64,000 nucleotides of DNA from Helicobacter muridarum. GTDB lineage: Bacteria > Campylobacterota > Campylobacteria > Campylobacterales > Helicobacteraceae. Both the position numbers and the translations under genes were made by a program. The number at the start of each line of letters is the position of its first letter. Position 1 is the stretch's first letter. Where the stretch lies: contig NZ_JRPD02000003.1 of the NCBI RefSeq assembly GCF_000765805.2, positions 62,001 to 126,000 of the forward strand, written 5' to 3'. Under the pieces are notes generated by a model. That model was not told the DNA's origin. It did not search any database and saw nothing but the letters and a program-made list of their open reading frames with translations. Positions 8,237 to 17,887 of the stretch are shown piece after piece.

Positions 8237-10435
8237 TCTGTTGATTATGTCATTAAATGTTTTGCTTGGTCTCATGATAGATATAGCCTTATCATCATCA
8301 AGTTTATAATATCCACCTAAGTCCACTTTTACGCCTTGTGCACTGTTAAATTCATTGCGTATTGTTTCTTGATTTGATTCCATAGACTCATATATTGGTT
8401 TAAAGAATGCTGCAATACTATAATCCTCACTTTGCTTAGATAGAGCTTTTGCAAAATATAGGCTTAAATAGAAATGACTTGTTCTATTGTCATCTTCTCC
8501 AACATTACGAGATGGTGCTTTATTATTATCTAACCATTCTCCAACGGCAATGTCAAGAGCATTTGCAAGAACCTTTGCTTTTGTGCTTTTATTTTTTAAA
8601 GCATAAAACTCTAAGCTTGCTTGTAATGCCAAAAACTCACCTAAACTATCCCAACGTAAATGATTTTCATTTACTAGTTGTTCTACCTGCTTTGGCGCGC
8701 TACCTCCAGCACCTGTTTCAAACATAGCTCCACCATTAAGCATAGGAACTACTGAAAGCATTTTAGCACTTGTTCCAAGCTCTAAAATTGGGAATAAGTC
8801 TGTTAGATAATCACGTAATACATTACCTGTAATAGATATAACATTTTTTCCGCTACGAATAATTCGTAATGACTCTAAACAAGCTTCTTTTGGTGCTAAT
8901 ATCTCAACGTCTTTGTGTTTACATATTTCTTGCAATCTAGCTTTGACTAAATCAATCATTATTGCATTACTAGCCCGTTTAGAATCAAGCCAAAATATAG
9001 CTTTATCCCCAGTAACATTCATTCGCTCAATGCCTAAGTCAATCCAATTTTGAACAGCATCAAATTTTGCTTGATTTGCGCGATAAATATCGCCTTGTTT
9101 TACATCATGCGATAGTAGAGCATTTCCATTTGAATCCTCTATAATAAATTTTCCATCTTTTGGTGCTACAAATGTTTTATCATGAGAGCCGTATTCTTGT
9201 GCCTTTTTTGCCATAAGTCCAACATTTGATACGCTGCCTAGTGAAGCTGGTTGAAGTTCTCCATTTTTATGCAAATCTTCTAATACAGCCTCATATATTG
9301 TTGCATAGGTCTTATCGGGTATTACAGCATTAGCATCGTATTCGTTTCCATCGCTATCCCAAAGCTTAGCACCATTTTTAAGCATAGCAGGCATGGACGC
9401 GTCTACAATGACATCACTTGGAACATGCAAATTTGTAATGCCTTTACTTGAATTCACCATAGAAATCTTTGCGCTTTTCTTTAATATCTCATCATATTTA
9501 GCTAATATCTCTGTTTTTTTAGGAGAGGATTCTATCTTATTTAGAATCTCATTTACTCCATTATTAACATTAACCCCAAGTCTAGACAACTCATCTCCAA
9601 ACAGCTCAAATATATCTTTGAAATAAGCTTTAACTGCGTATCCAAACAATATAGGATCGCTTACTTTCATCATAGTAGCCTTGAGATGTAAAGAAAATAA
9701 AATACCATCACGCTTGCATTTTTCAATCTGCTCTTCATAAAATTTACTAAGCTTTTTTGTATCCATAAATGTAGCATCTAGGATTTCATTTTTATCTATC
9801 TTTATGCCTTCTTTAAGAATCTTTCTCTCTCCATCGCTGGATTGAAAAACAATCTTGGCAGTAGTGGGAGATTCTACCAATATGGCTTTTTCGTTATCAA
9901 AAAAATCCCCGCTTTGCATATAGCTAACACAACTTTTAGAATTCTTACTAAACCTAGCTACCTTGTAGGGATTTTTTTGCGCATAAGATTTTACAGCTTT
10001 GGTTGATCGTCTATCAGAGTTTCCTTGTCTTAGAACGGGATTAACTGCAGAGCCTAGCACCTTTTGATATTTTGCATTACTTTCTTTTTGTGAGTCATTT
10101 TGCGGGTCATCAAAGAAATTTGGAATATTATAGCCCTTATTTTGAAGCTCTTTGATAGCTGCTTTAAGCTGCGGTATGGAGGCGGAAATGTTTGGAGTTT
10201 TTATTAGGTTTGCTTCTGGCGTTTTAACTAATTCTCCTAATATGCTAAGAGAATCTTCAACTCTTTGATCTGGGTTTAAGGATTCTGAAAATTGTGCTAA
10301 TATCCTTGCAGATAATGAAATATCTGAAGTAACAATTTCTATATTGGCATTTTGTAAAAAAGCTCTAGCAATTGGCAAAAATGAATAAGTAGCTAGGGCA
10401 GGAGACTCATCTGTTAGCGTATATGTAATTTTCAT
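8222..10435 (-). CDS. icd: Monomeric NADP-dependent isocitrate dehydrogenase
   Basis: 737 residues, the normal size of the monomeric (Azotobacter/Corynebacterium-type) enzyme and unrelated in layout to the 420-residue dimeric Icd. Family landmarks include 'FLPIARAF' near the N-terminus, '[16 protein letters not shown]' and '[16 protein letters not shown]' towards the C-terminus. It converts isocitrate to 2-oxoglutarate and CO2 with NADP+, a main NADPH source in the oxidative branch of the citric acid cycle. Monocistronic, with about 280 bases of upstream region and a hairpin at its end. Confidence 0.95.
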   Translation of the reverse strand: MKITYTLTDESPALATYSFLPIARAFLQNANIEIVTSDISLSARILAQFSESLNPDQRVEDSLSILGELVKTPEANLIKTPNISASIPQLKAAIKELQNKGYNIPNFFDDPQNDSQKESNAKYQKVLGSAVNPVLRQGNSDRRSTKAVKSYAQKNPYKVARFSKNSKSCVSYMQSGDFFDNEKAILVESPTTAKIVFQSSDGERKILKEGIKIDKNEILDATFMDTKKLSKFYEEQIEKCKRDGILFSLHLKATMMKVSDPILFGYAVKAYFKDIFELFGDELSRLGVNVNNGVNEILNKIESSPKKTEILAKYDEILKKSAKISMVNSSKGITNLHVPSDVIVDASMPAMLKNGAKLWDSDGNEYDANAVIPDKTYATIYEAVLEDLHKNGELQPASLGSVSNVGLMAKKAQEYGSHDKTFVAPKDGKFIIEDSNGNALLSHDVKQGDIYRANQAKFDAVQNWIDLGIERMNVTGDKAIFWLDSKRASNAIMIDLVKARLQEICKHKDVEILAPKEACLESLRIIRSGKNVISITGNVLRDYLTDLFPILELGTSAKMLSVVPMLNGGAMFETGAGGSAPKQVEQLVNENHLRWDSLGEFLALQASLEFYALKNKSTKAKVLANALDIAVGEWLDNNKAPSRNVGEDDNRTSHFYLSLYFAKALSKQSEDYSIAAFFKPIYESMESNQETIRNEFNSAQGVKVDLGGYYKLDDDKAISIMRPSKTFNDIINRISKP

Positions 10436-10735
10436 GTTTATGTCCTTATTTTTAATTATCTATAAAATCAATTAATATTATATCAGAAATAGTTTTGTTT
10501 AGTTGCTATTTAAAATTAGCCTTTCTATAGATTGTATTTATTCAAACTTGTATATTTAGATGTGATTATATAAATTTATCATTTGAATAATTAATGTGAA
10601 ATCTAAAAATAAAGCTATATGTACAGTCATTTAAGTATTTATGATAAGCCTTTAAAGTTTATAATTTGATTTATATCACTAATTGGAATCTTAATTGCTT
10701 TGTCTTAAGTCAAATTGCATTGTATGGGTGTGTTT

Positions 10736-11314
10736 ATGATACGTTTGTTTATTTTGTTCTGCATAAGTTTTGTAAGCTTGAATGCTGATAGCTTTTTAAA
10801 TGAAAAGAATCATTCATATCAAAAGAGTAAGAATAGAGGATCTCTAATTTTCATGACATCAAATGTCATTCCACTTGATAGCTCCTTTGTGAAAAATACA
10901 CCTTATGGTCTTGTTATTGAGATTCCACAATCAGCCCTAAATCCAGATAGATCAAGTGCAATTATGTCAAGGGGTATGTATAATGGTGAAAATTATACTA
11001 TTTTTCGCTCCAATAATCACACGATTACCTCATATCGTTATTCTCGCAATAACTCCAATTTATATGATAGAATAGCTCCTAATGTGTATAAAGTAACACA
11101 TATTGGAGGCGCATTTTACAAAATAGATCCAATGCCTAAAAATCTATCTTTATGTTCTCTTGTCATATCGCGTTCATTTGAAGCACAAAGGAATTTCAAT
11201 CCAGAAATTCTAGTTGATTTGAATGAGATTCCAAATGATGGTATAGCTAGTATCCTTCTTGAGTGTCCAAAGCCAAATGAGCGACTTAATATAGAAGGAT
11301 ATGGTGAGTATTAG
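10736..11314 (+). CDS. Exported protein of unknown function
   Basis: About 192 residues. I chose ATG 10736 because it opens directly into a signal peptide ('MIRLFILFCISFVSLNA'); TTG 10715 and ATG 10724 are in-frame alternatives and no start has a strong ribosome binding site. The mature protein is polar, without membrane segments, with two cysteines near the C-terminus, and no recognised domain. It is 18 bases ahead of the LysE transporter and may share its transcript with that gene and cca. Likely periplasmic; not identified. Confidence 0.6.
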   Translation: MIRLFILFCISFVSLNADSFLNEKNHSYQKSKNRGSLIFMTSNVIPLDSSFVKNTPYGLVIEIPQSALNPDRSSAIMSRGMYNGENYTIFRSNNHTITSYRYSRNNSNLYDRIAPNVYKVTHIGGAFYKIDPMPKNLSLCSLVISRSFEAQRNFNPEILVDLNEIPNDGIASILLECPKPNERLNIEGYGEY

Positions 11315-11332
11315 AATACAAGGTAATATTTT

Positions 11333-11989
11333 ATGGAGTTTGTTGGTATATTTATAGTTGGATTTATAGGAGCAATTACTCCAGGTCCAGATATATTGCT
11401 TGTAATGCATAATACCTTAAAGTTTGGTATATATAGTGCCATAAGGGTGTTGCTTGGTATTGCTACTGGTTGGCTATTATTCCTTAGTATTATTTATTTT
11501 GGCTTTATTCATTTAATTAGTGCTAGCTTAATACAGATTTTATTAAGCTTTTGCGGCGGCATGTATTTGTTATATTTATCTTATTTGCTGCTAAAACCAT
11601 CAAATCATGATGAGCTAGGTAATGCTAATAGTAATGATGTTGACAAAGCTCAAAATAGCCCCATTATTATTCAAGAAATAGGACAGAATGATAAAGATTC
11701 TCAAAGCCCAGATACATATCTAAAAGGATTGATAATAAACCTATCTAATCCAAAAGCAATACTATTTTTCTCAACTATAATCATTCCATTCATAGGTAAG
11801 AATCTAGAACTTAGCCTAGTTGTGCTATATGCTAGCTTGGTTTGTGGATTCTTAAGTGTGATTTTTGTTATAGGTGTGTTTAGGAAGAGAATTGATTCAA
11901 ACATATTTTCTATCATTGATAGGATTTGTGGGATATTATTTGTATTTTTTGGTTTTTCTCTTTTTTACAATGCTTTTGCTATGATATAG
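11333..11989 (+). CDS. LysE/RhtB-family exporter
   Basis: 218 residues with six hydrophobic segments and the family signature 'GAITPGPDILLVM' at residues 13-25. Members export amino acids such as lysine, homoserine or threonine. A hydrophilic stretch of about 45 residues (Asn/Asp/Ser-rich, residues 87-128) between helices 3 and 4 is longer than usual. The stop codon is followed after 7 bases by cca, so the two are probably co-transcribed. The substrate cannot be assigned. Confidence 0.85.
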   Translation: MEFVGIFIVGFIGAITPGPDILLVMHNTLKFGIYSAIRVLLGIATGWLLFLSIIYFGFIHLISASLIQILLSFCGGMYLLYLSYLLLKPSNHDELGNANSNDVDKAQNSPIIIQEIGQNDKDSQSPDTYLKGLIINLSNPKAILFFSTIIIPFIGKNLELSLVVLYASLVCGFLSVIFVIGVFRKRIDSNIFSIIDRICGILFVFFGFSLFYNAFAMI

Positions 11990-11996
11990 GATTTTT

Positions 11997-13670
11997 ATGG
12001 TTTTGGATTCAATTAAACTTAGTATTCCTAATGCGCTCATTGGAATTTTGCAAGTTTTGCGACTTCATGGATTTGAGGGTTGTATTGTGGGTGGATATGT
12101 GCGTGATAGCATTTGTAGAATCTTACATCATAAAAATATGCCAAATCAAGACTTTTCAAGCAAAAATTTTATAAATCATAATTTGCTACACGAAACCAGT
12201 AAGAGAACTATCTTAAACACCTTACAAGATACTAAGCTAAAATTCACTCCTAAGGATTGGGACATTGCTACAAACGCTAAACCTAGTGAAGTATTAGAAA
12301 TATTTGGATTCTATAACGCTTATTTTAAAATTATTAAACTAGGAATAAAATATGGCACACTTGGAATACGTCCTCTCTTTACTAATGATGTTGGTTTGAT
12401 AGAGATAACTACCTATCGCATAGAGGGCAAATATAGCGATAGTCGCAGACCAGATAATGTAATATTTACTACTAGCTTGCAAAAGGATTTGGCACGTAGG
12501 GACTTTAGTATGAACGCCATTGCCTTTATACTTCAAGATGATGATTCTAAAGAGCCGCAAGAATATTTTACACAAGATCATTGTGATATAAATATGCGTA
12601 TTTGTGATTATTTCAGTGGGGTAGAATCTATAAAGCAAAAAGAAATTATATGTGTTGGAGATGCCAACATGCGTTTTAGCGAAGATGCTCTTAGGATTAT
12701 GCGTGCATTGAGATTTGGAGCAGTATTGCAACCAAGGTTTGATATTTCCAAAGATACAAAACTTGCTATTATCGCATGTAAACGGAATCTAGCCCATATT
12801 TCTAAGGAAAGAATCTTACACGAATATAACATTATGCTACTTGGAAGTCATGTAACATCGATTGCCATAGATTATAGGCAGGTTTTAGAGATAATCTATC
12901 CTGAATTATCTTTGATGAGCAAACAGCAATATTATATAAATATGCTAGCCCTAAGTCATGCGCCTAATATATTGAATGTTCGTTTGGCAATATTTTTTTA
13001 CTCCATAGATTCTAAGCATATACTAGCTGCACTAAAAAGGATGCGTTATGATTCCAAGACTTTGCGAGATATATCTAAGATTTTAGCTTTACAAAATAGG
13101 TCATTTCCTAGTAGTAGATTTGAGATTAAAGAAAGTTTAGGTTTTGCTGGTGAGATAATATTTAAGCATTATTTGCAAATGCTTAAGGCGCAGGCTTTGG
13201 CTTTAGAAGAGTTGCAAAATACTAGCCTTGATATTGAAATAGAAGATTTTGAATTGCATAAATACAAAGGCATGGATATAAGCAAATATGCTATCAATAT
13301 TTTAGAGCAAGACTCTAAAAGCAAAGAATCTAGTTTTAAAGATAAACCTAAATTTAGTAAAGCCTATAGCATAGCTGATATAGAATATATAGAAATTCAG
13401 AGCTATGATATCATTAAAAGTAGCGAGTGTTTTTTGCTTTTACATTTGCCAATTGATGGCAATGATATAATGTATTTATTAGATAAACAAGGCATTAATG
13501 ATAAGAAAATGATAGGTAAACTCTTGAATGAACTTTTATATTATGCTATGAAGCAAAATATGGTGAGCAAGCAAGCTAAATGTAAGATATATAGCAAAAC
13601 AGAATATTCATCAATGAGAGATATGCTATTAGATAAGGCTAGGGAAATGATTATATCTATTGGGAATTAA
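11997..13670 (+). CDS. cca: CCA tRNA nucleotidyltransferase / poly(A) polymerase family
   Basis: 557 residues, class II nucleotidyltransferase. Landmarks in order are 'GGYVRD' (32-37), the metal-binding 'DWDIA' (87-91), 'DLARRDFSMNA' (164-174) and 'EDALRIMRALRF', which together form the catalytic head and nucleotide-reading neck. It builds or repairs the tRNA 3' CCA end. Between the first two motifs is an extra segment of about 40 residues (41-84) rich in Asn, His, Lys and Ser, absent from standard members. The C-terminal half is long and only loosely conserved. Last gene of a probable three-gene transcript. Confidence 0.9.
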   Translation: MVLDSIKLSIPNALIGILQVLRLHGFEGCIVGGYVRDSICRILHHKNMPNQDFSSKNFINHNLLHETSKRTILNTLQDTKLKFTPKDWDIATNAKPSEVLEIFGFYNAYFKIIKLGIKYGTLGIRPLFTNDVGLIEITTYRIEGKYSDSRRPDNVIFTTSLQKDLARRDFSMNAIAFILQDDDSKEPQEYFTQDHCDINMRICDYFSGVESIKQKEIICVGDANMRFSEDALRIMRALRFGAVLQPRFDISKDTKLAIIACKRNLAHISKERILHEYNIMLLGSHVTSIAIDYRQVLEIIYPELSLMSKQQYYINMLALSHAPNILNVRLAIFFYSIDSKHILAALKRMRYDSKTLRDISKILALQNRSFPSSRFEIKESLGFAGEIIFKHYLQMLKAQALALEELQNTSLDIEIEDFELHKYKGMDISKYAINILEQDSKSKESSFKDKPKFSKAYSIADIEYIEIQSYDIIKSSECFLLLHLPIDGNDIMYLLDKQGINDKKMIGKLLNELLYYAMKQNMVSKQAKCKIYSKTEYSSMRDMLLDKAREMIISIGN

Positions 13671-13946
13671 GAAATGATTTTGTATCTGTTTATAAAACAT
13701 GCAAGGTTGTGATGTATTTTAACTTGTAGATTTAATAGCTTCAATTATAAATGTTCACCATTAAAGTTTAATTGGTTGTTGGCAATACATTATTTATTGC
13801 AAAATATCTTTATTATGCAAGGGATTCTTCGCTTTGCCCAACTCTTTGCCACAGAGAACACAGTAAGACTCTTGTGTATTCTACTCTAAAAACTCTAGCT
13901 TTTAAGCTTATATATAGAACTCCAAATATCTTAATAAGAAGGATTT

Positions 13947-15115
13947 ATGGCTGAACAAAATAATCATTCTCAAAATAATCATTCTAGTGAAGGAAAGCCA
14001 ACAGATTGGAGTAAAATATTTAAGGATGCTATAGGTATTTTTGATGCTTTAAAGAGCAAGAAGCAAAACTCAATGTCTTAATAGCTGGTAAGACAGGGGT
14101 GGGCAAAAGCACGCTGATTAATGCCATTTTTGGCAAAGAAGTTGCACAAACGGGGCATGGTGCGTCTATTACCCAAAAAATTTAAGAATACAAATCTGAT
14201 AATCTTCGCATTTTTGACACCAAAGGCTTGGAGCTAAAGACTATAAGCAAAATCTACAAAAGATTGAAAATTTTTTAAAAGAGCAGCAAGTAAAAGAGAT
14301 TGATGAGCAGATTCATATCGCTTGGCTTTGCATTGCAGAGCCTTTAAGACGCGTGCAAGATGATAAAAAGGAGCTTTATAATATTTTAAACAAATATACA
14401 CAGGGGCATACCATTGTAGTCATCACTAAAGCAACACAAGATAAAAATCCAAAAAGGAGAAAAGTTTTCTGATGTTGTGAAGAAGCTATTAAACATAAAA
14501 TTAAGAAAGCTATTTTCAAAGAGTGCATGCATTATCTGTAGAATTAAAATTTGATGGCATTAAAATCCCTGTAATAGTCATTAAAAATTTGGTAAAAAGA
14601 CTTATACATTACTCCCAGAAGCTCAAAAGCAAGTTTATGATGAAAAACTCCGAAGAGAGGCTATGAAGCAATCAGCCCCATCAGTTATAACAAAATATGC
14701 CACAGGTGCTGCAGGAGTGCTCTACCCCCCCCATTCCTTTTGCTGATATTGCTCTTTTATTGCCTGCACAAATGGCAATGATTGCTCATATTAGCTATAT
14801 TTATGGGCTAGAAATGAATGAGGAAAATATCAAAAAGATTACTCTTGCACTAGCTGGTGTTGCAGTGCTTGGATTTGGAGTAAGAATATCATTTGGCACA
14901 TTCTTAAAATTTGTTCCAGTTTTCGGCACTTTTTTAGGCTGAGCTTTAAATGCTGGTGTAGCGGGGGTAACAACATATACAATGGGGAATGCTTATATTG
15001 CTTATTTAGATGATAATTTTGAACATCTCAAAGAATCATTACTGACCTTGATTCTAATGTTCTTGCTCCATATTTCAAAGACTTTGATTTTAAAGAGCTG
15101 TTGAAGAAGTTTTAA
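13947..15115 (+). pseudogene. Broken GTPase with DUF697-type C-terminus
   Basis: An AAGAAGGA site and ATG at 13947 begin the gene ('MAEQNNHSQNNHSSEG'), but the frame breaks near 14065. The G-domain continues in another frame with P-loop 'AGKTGVGKSTLINAIFG' and 'RIFDTKGLE'. There are in-frame stops at about 14182 and 14470. The C-terminal part ('PFADIALLLPAQMAMIAHIS', glycine-rich hydrophobic helices, 'YFKDFDFKELLKKF') resembles the DUF697 domain found in YcjF/Era-like GTPases. A C8 run at 14725-14732 marks another frame change. At least four lesions make this a true pseudogene. Confidence 0.85.
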
Positions 15116-15269
15116 CTTTTGCTTTGTTGAGCTAAACAAGCTTGTGGCATTCTATAGGGATTATCTTTAAGCCAAGAATTGCCACGAATTTTATGCATGC
15201 TTACAATGACGAACAATAATAAGGGAATCCATATATTTATGTTAAAAAGTGGAGTTTAAAATTGTTAAA

Positions 15270-15457
15270 TTATTGTTGTATTGCTGATGCTTTCTCTAAT
15301 CCAATATTAATCCTTCTTATTTCCTCGCTTTTATCATTATCTGCAAATATCGTAATTGGTGTATGATGTCCAAGTATATCTTTTATTGCTTTGATTACTT
15401 CTATTAGATTCCTAGAATCTATTGCCATTATTGTAGGAATGTTTGTAGCTTTATTTT
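15270..15457 (-). pseudogene. Fragment of a TraC-like Toprim primase
   Basis: An open stretch on the minus strand reads 'KATNIPTIMAIDSRNLIEVI', then 'PITIFADND' and 'NIGLEKASAIQQ' before a TAA. This is the Toprim region of plasmid/ICE-type DNA primases, where 'ATGLPVAVAFDAGNL' and 'ADDD...NVGLEKA' are the usual forms. Everything upstream is lost. In a live element this enzyme primes transferred single-stranded DNA. Identification rests on motif recall. Confidence 0.65.
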
Positions 15458-15580
15458 ATATTGTCCATTTAAGAGGACAAATCGGGCAAATATTATAGGT
15501 TTGTAAGTAAATTAACATTATCACACCTTATTGCTCAAGAATTAGAGAATTTACTTTTTTATATCCTATTTTTGTATGAG

Positions 15581-15718
15581 TTTTGAAAAGATTCTTCCAT
15601 TCTCTTATAGAATGGAAGAACAGGTAGACTTATTATGGCATACCAAGCTATTCAAAACGATCTTATCCCTCCACTTATTATAAATGAACAGCGGAAAAAA
15701 TATTTAGAGCTTTTATAA
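15581..15718 (+). pseudogene. C-terminal fragment of a Fic-family protein
   Basis: Two frames separated by a one-base shift read 'FEKILPFSY' and 'NGRTGRLIMAYQAI' and end at TAA 15718. Together they correspond to the Fic core motif HPFxxGNGRxxR, here with the catalytic His replaced by Leu and the frame lost in the middle. Fic enzymes transfer AMP or related groups to target proteins; this remnant is inactive. It lies next to the primase fragment, a common pairing in mobile elements. Confidence 0.7.
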
Positions 15719-15949
15719 CAATGTCATATGCAAAATAGTGTTGATATATTTACATTAAATATATAATATACATGTATTATATTTTGTATTAATGTTATTT
15801 TTATGTATTTAAATTCATGAAATAACAATTTCTTTAGTGAGGGGTGGGTGGGATAATTTTCTATTTGATTATAGAGTTGCTATATTTATATTTTATGATT
15901 CAAATGGATAAAAATTAAATACATATACATTAAAATAAAGGAATATTAT

Positions 15950-16561
15950 ATGAAAATAATAAAATATTTGGTAGTTAGTGGATTAATAAGTGTTACTCTA
16001 AGTAATGTTGCGCTTGCTGAAGAAAAAAGTGGAGTATTTGCAGGCGGGCATGTTGGTATAGTTGCACTTGGATGGTCAATTTATAATAATGGCACAAAGA
16101 ATAAAGATCTATCTCAACATGTTGCCACATTTAATGCAGGTCTTCAGGCTGGTTATCAGAAGTTCTTTTCGCCAATGCTAGGAGTAAGGGGTTATTTAAG
16201 CTACGATCTTAGTGTTAATGCAAAGTTTAGCAAAGTTAATAATAGGTTTGGATTCCATAATTTCGCTTTAAATGCTGATGCATTAGTAAATTTTATCAAT
16301 AGCGATTCATGGACACTTGGCGCGTTTATTGGATTTGGTTTAGCATATGGTATTACGGTAGACTCTGGAAATAAATTTAAAAATGAGAAATATAATGGAT
16401 TTAATATTCCAATTAACTTAGGTGTAGCTACTACATTTGGATCTCACAAGGTAGAAATAGGAGGTAAGATTCAGACATTAGCAGCGAAATTTACAAGAGG
16501 AAACACAAAGTTAGCTACAAATCCTCATACAATATATGTGGGATATTCATATATATTCTAA
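15950..16561 (+). CDS. Helicobacter outer membrane protein family
   Basis: 203 residues with a signal peptide cleaved after 'NVALA'. It has the features of the Helicobacter outer membrane protein family: 'GVFAGGHVGI' after the cleavage site, Gly/aromatic beta-strand pattern, and a C-terminus 'IYVGYSYIF' ending in Phe for insertion by the Bam machinery. AAAGGA precedes the ATG. It is the first intact gene after the decayed island and is likely a small pore or structural barrel. The role is unknown. Confidence 0.8.
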   Translation: MKIIKYLVVSGLISVTLSNVALAEEKSGVFAGGHVGIVALGWSIYNNGTKNKDLSQHVATFNAGLQAGYQKFFSPMLGVRGYLSYDLSVNAKFSKVNNRFGFHNFALNADALVNFINSDSWTLGAFIGFGLAYGITVDSGNKFKNEKYNGFNIPINLGVATTFGSHKVEIGGKIQTLAAKFTRGNTKLATNPHTIYVGYSYIF

Positions 16562-17164
16562 TATCTAAGTTTATTTGCTAGCACCATATTACAAGAGTTC
16601 TGAAATCTAAACTTATGATATTATCTATAGCTTAACATTTATATTATATTTTTGTTATTTTATGCCTTGCTTTAGGAGCGATGGCATGGAATCTTTTAAA
16701 AAGCTCATTAATCTAAGCTTATAATATTACTTCAATATACTTAAAAACAAAACTATCATAAATGATAATGTTAATTTGTCGTTCTAAACGAAATATTTTG
16801 TCATTCTTAGCTAAAGTTATGTAAAAATCTCTATGCTCGCATATAGCGTAAGCACTTTTCCTTGACTTCATATATGACAAAATAGATTTTTCGTTACGCT
16901 CAAAATAACAAAATTATTAAAGATGTTTATACCTGCGAGAATTTAGTCGCTCAGGATCCAGCATCGCTACGCCAGCACATTGCTGTTTCATATCGTTTTA
17001 TAGAATCTAAGATACTACACTATATTGCTATAATTAATTTATGTAAAGCCTTTAATTCTCTTGTTGCTTTTATTTTGTTTGAAAGTTATATAAAACATAT
17101 ATTTAATATTGACTTTTAGTTTTAGTTTGTTCATTGTTTTAAAGAAGTGATATTTATGAATGTT
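16562..17164. other. Gene-free stretch with interspersed repeat fragments
   Basis: About 600 bases with no gene. It includes short pieces of the GTCAT-type interspersed repeat (16780-16915) and a relatively GC-rich patch near 16940-16985. No tRNA or rRNA is recognisable. Confidence 0.55.
16780..16915. repeat. Interspersed repeat fragments (TGTCATTCTTAGC type)
   Basis: Opposed segments TCGTTCTAAACGAAATATTTTGTCATTCTTAGC and TTTTTCGTTACGCTCAAAATAACA belong to the same loose family as the repeats near 24.2, 29.7 and 37.0 kb, built from 'TGTCATxxTGAGC' and 'CGAAAxATCTC' elements. Confidence 0.4.
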
Positions 17165-17821
17165 CTACTTTAAGTAGATCCTCATTCTACCATTGTTTAA
17201 TACATATCCCTTGCGATTTCTTAACTTCGTGATTGTGTAAATTCCATCTAGGTTGCGCATAAAATTATTTTGAAATTCAGTTACTTCTTTTGGATAACAG
17301 AGTTTCCTAGTGCTAGCCCCTCCAGAGATCACTATGCGCATGGAGTCTTGCCAAAAAAACTTTGCTGTGTAATTATTGCATCCTATTTTGCCATACAATA
17401 CATCTTGTGTTTTGTCAAGGCTAAATGTAGATTTAAAGTTAATCTTGGCTAACTCATCAATTGATGTTTGCTCGAATTCTTCGCTATTATCGTCTTGATT
17501 CCTTAGTTTTAGTTGCTCAAAAGCTAGATTAACATCATTGTTAGCAGCGTTCCTGTTTTGCTTAGCCCTCTCGTATGGATTAAGAAAAAAATTATTATCC
17601 AAAGTTATATTTTGTTTATTTTTATTATCTCCTATATTAATCTTGCTTTTAGCTTGGTTTGCTAATTCTTGCGGGCTAAGCAATACTCGGTTATCAATCT
17701 CTAGCTTAACAATATCGTAGCTACTTTTATCAAATATGTTCTTTGTTGCGAAGAAAAAGCAGCCTCCGCTTACCATAGCCACTATAATCAATGATGTTAT
17801 ATGTAATATTTTGTTTTTCAA
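17165..17821 (-). CDS. META-domain (HslJ-like) lipoprotein
   Basis: 218 residues beginning with a lipoprotein signal ('IIVAMVSGGC', Cys 21). A hydrophilic, Asn-rich linker (about 60-120) precedes a META domain: 'GKIGCNNYTAKF', 'GASTRKLCYPKEVTEF' and the C-terminal 'GYVLNNGRMRIYL'. META/HslJ proteins are small beta-barrel-like domains of the cell envelope, linked to heat or novobiocin stress in E. coli. The gene lies 66 bases downstream of the AAA ATPase on the same strand and is probably co-transcribed. Its role here is inferred only as envelope-associated. Confidence 0.7.
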   Translation of the reverse strand: MKNKILHITSLIIVAMVSGGCFFFATKNIFDKSSYDIVKLEIDNRVLLSPQELANQAKSKINIGDNKNKQNITLDNNFFLNPYERAKQNRNAANNDVNLAFEQLKLRNQDDNSEEFEQTSIDELAKINFKSTFSLDKTQDVLYGKIGCNNYTAKFFWQDSMRIVISGGASTRKLCYPKEVTEFQNNFMRNLDGIYTITKLRNRKGYVLNNGRMRIYLK

Positions 17822-17887
17822 CGCCTAACCTTTAATACATCTAATAATTCATAAGTGTAATGCAATTTAATTTTATCATTTAAGTTT

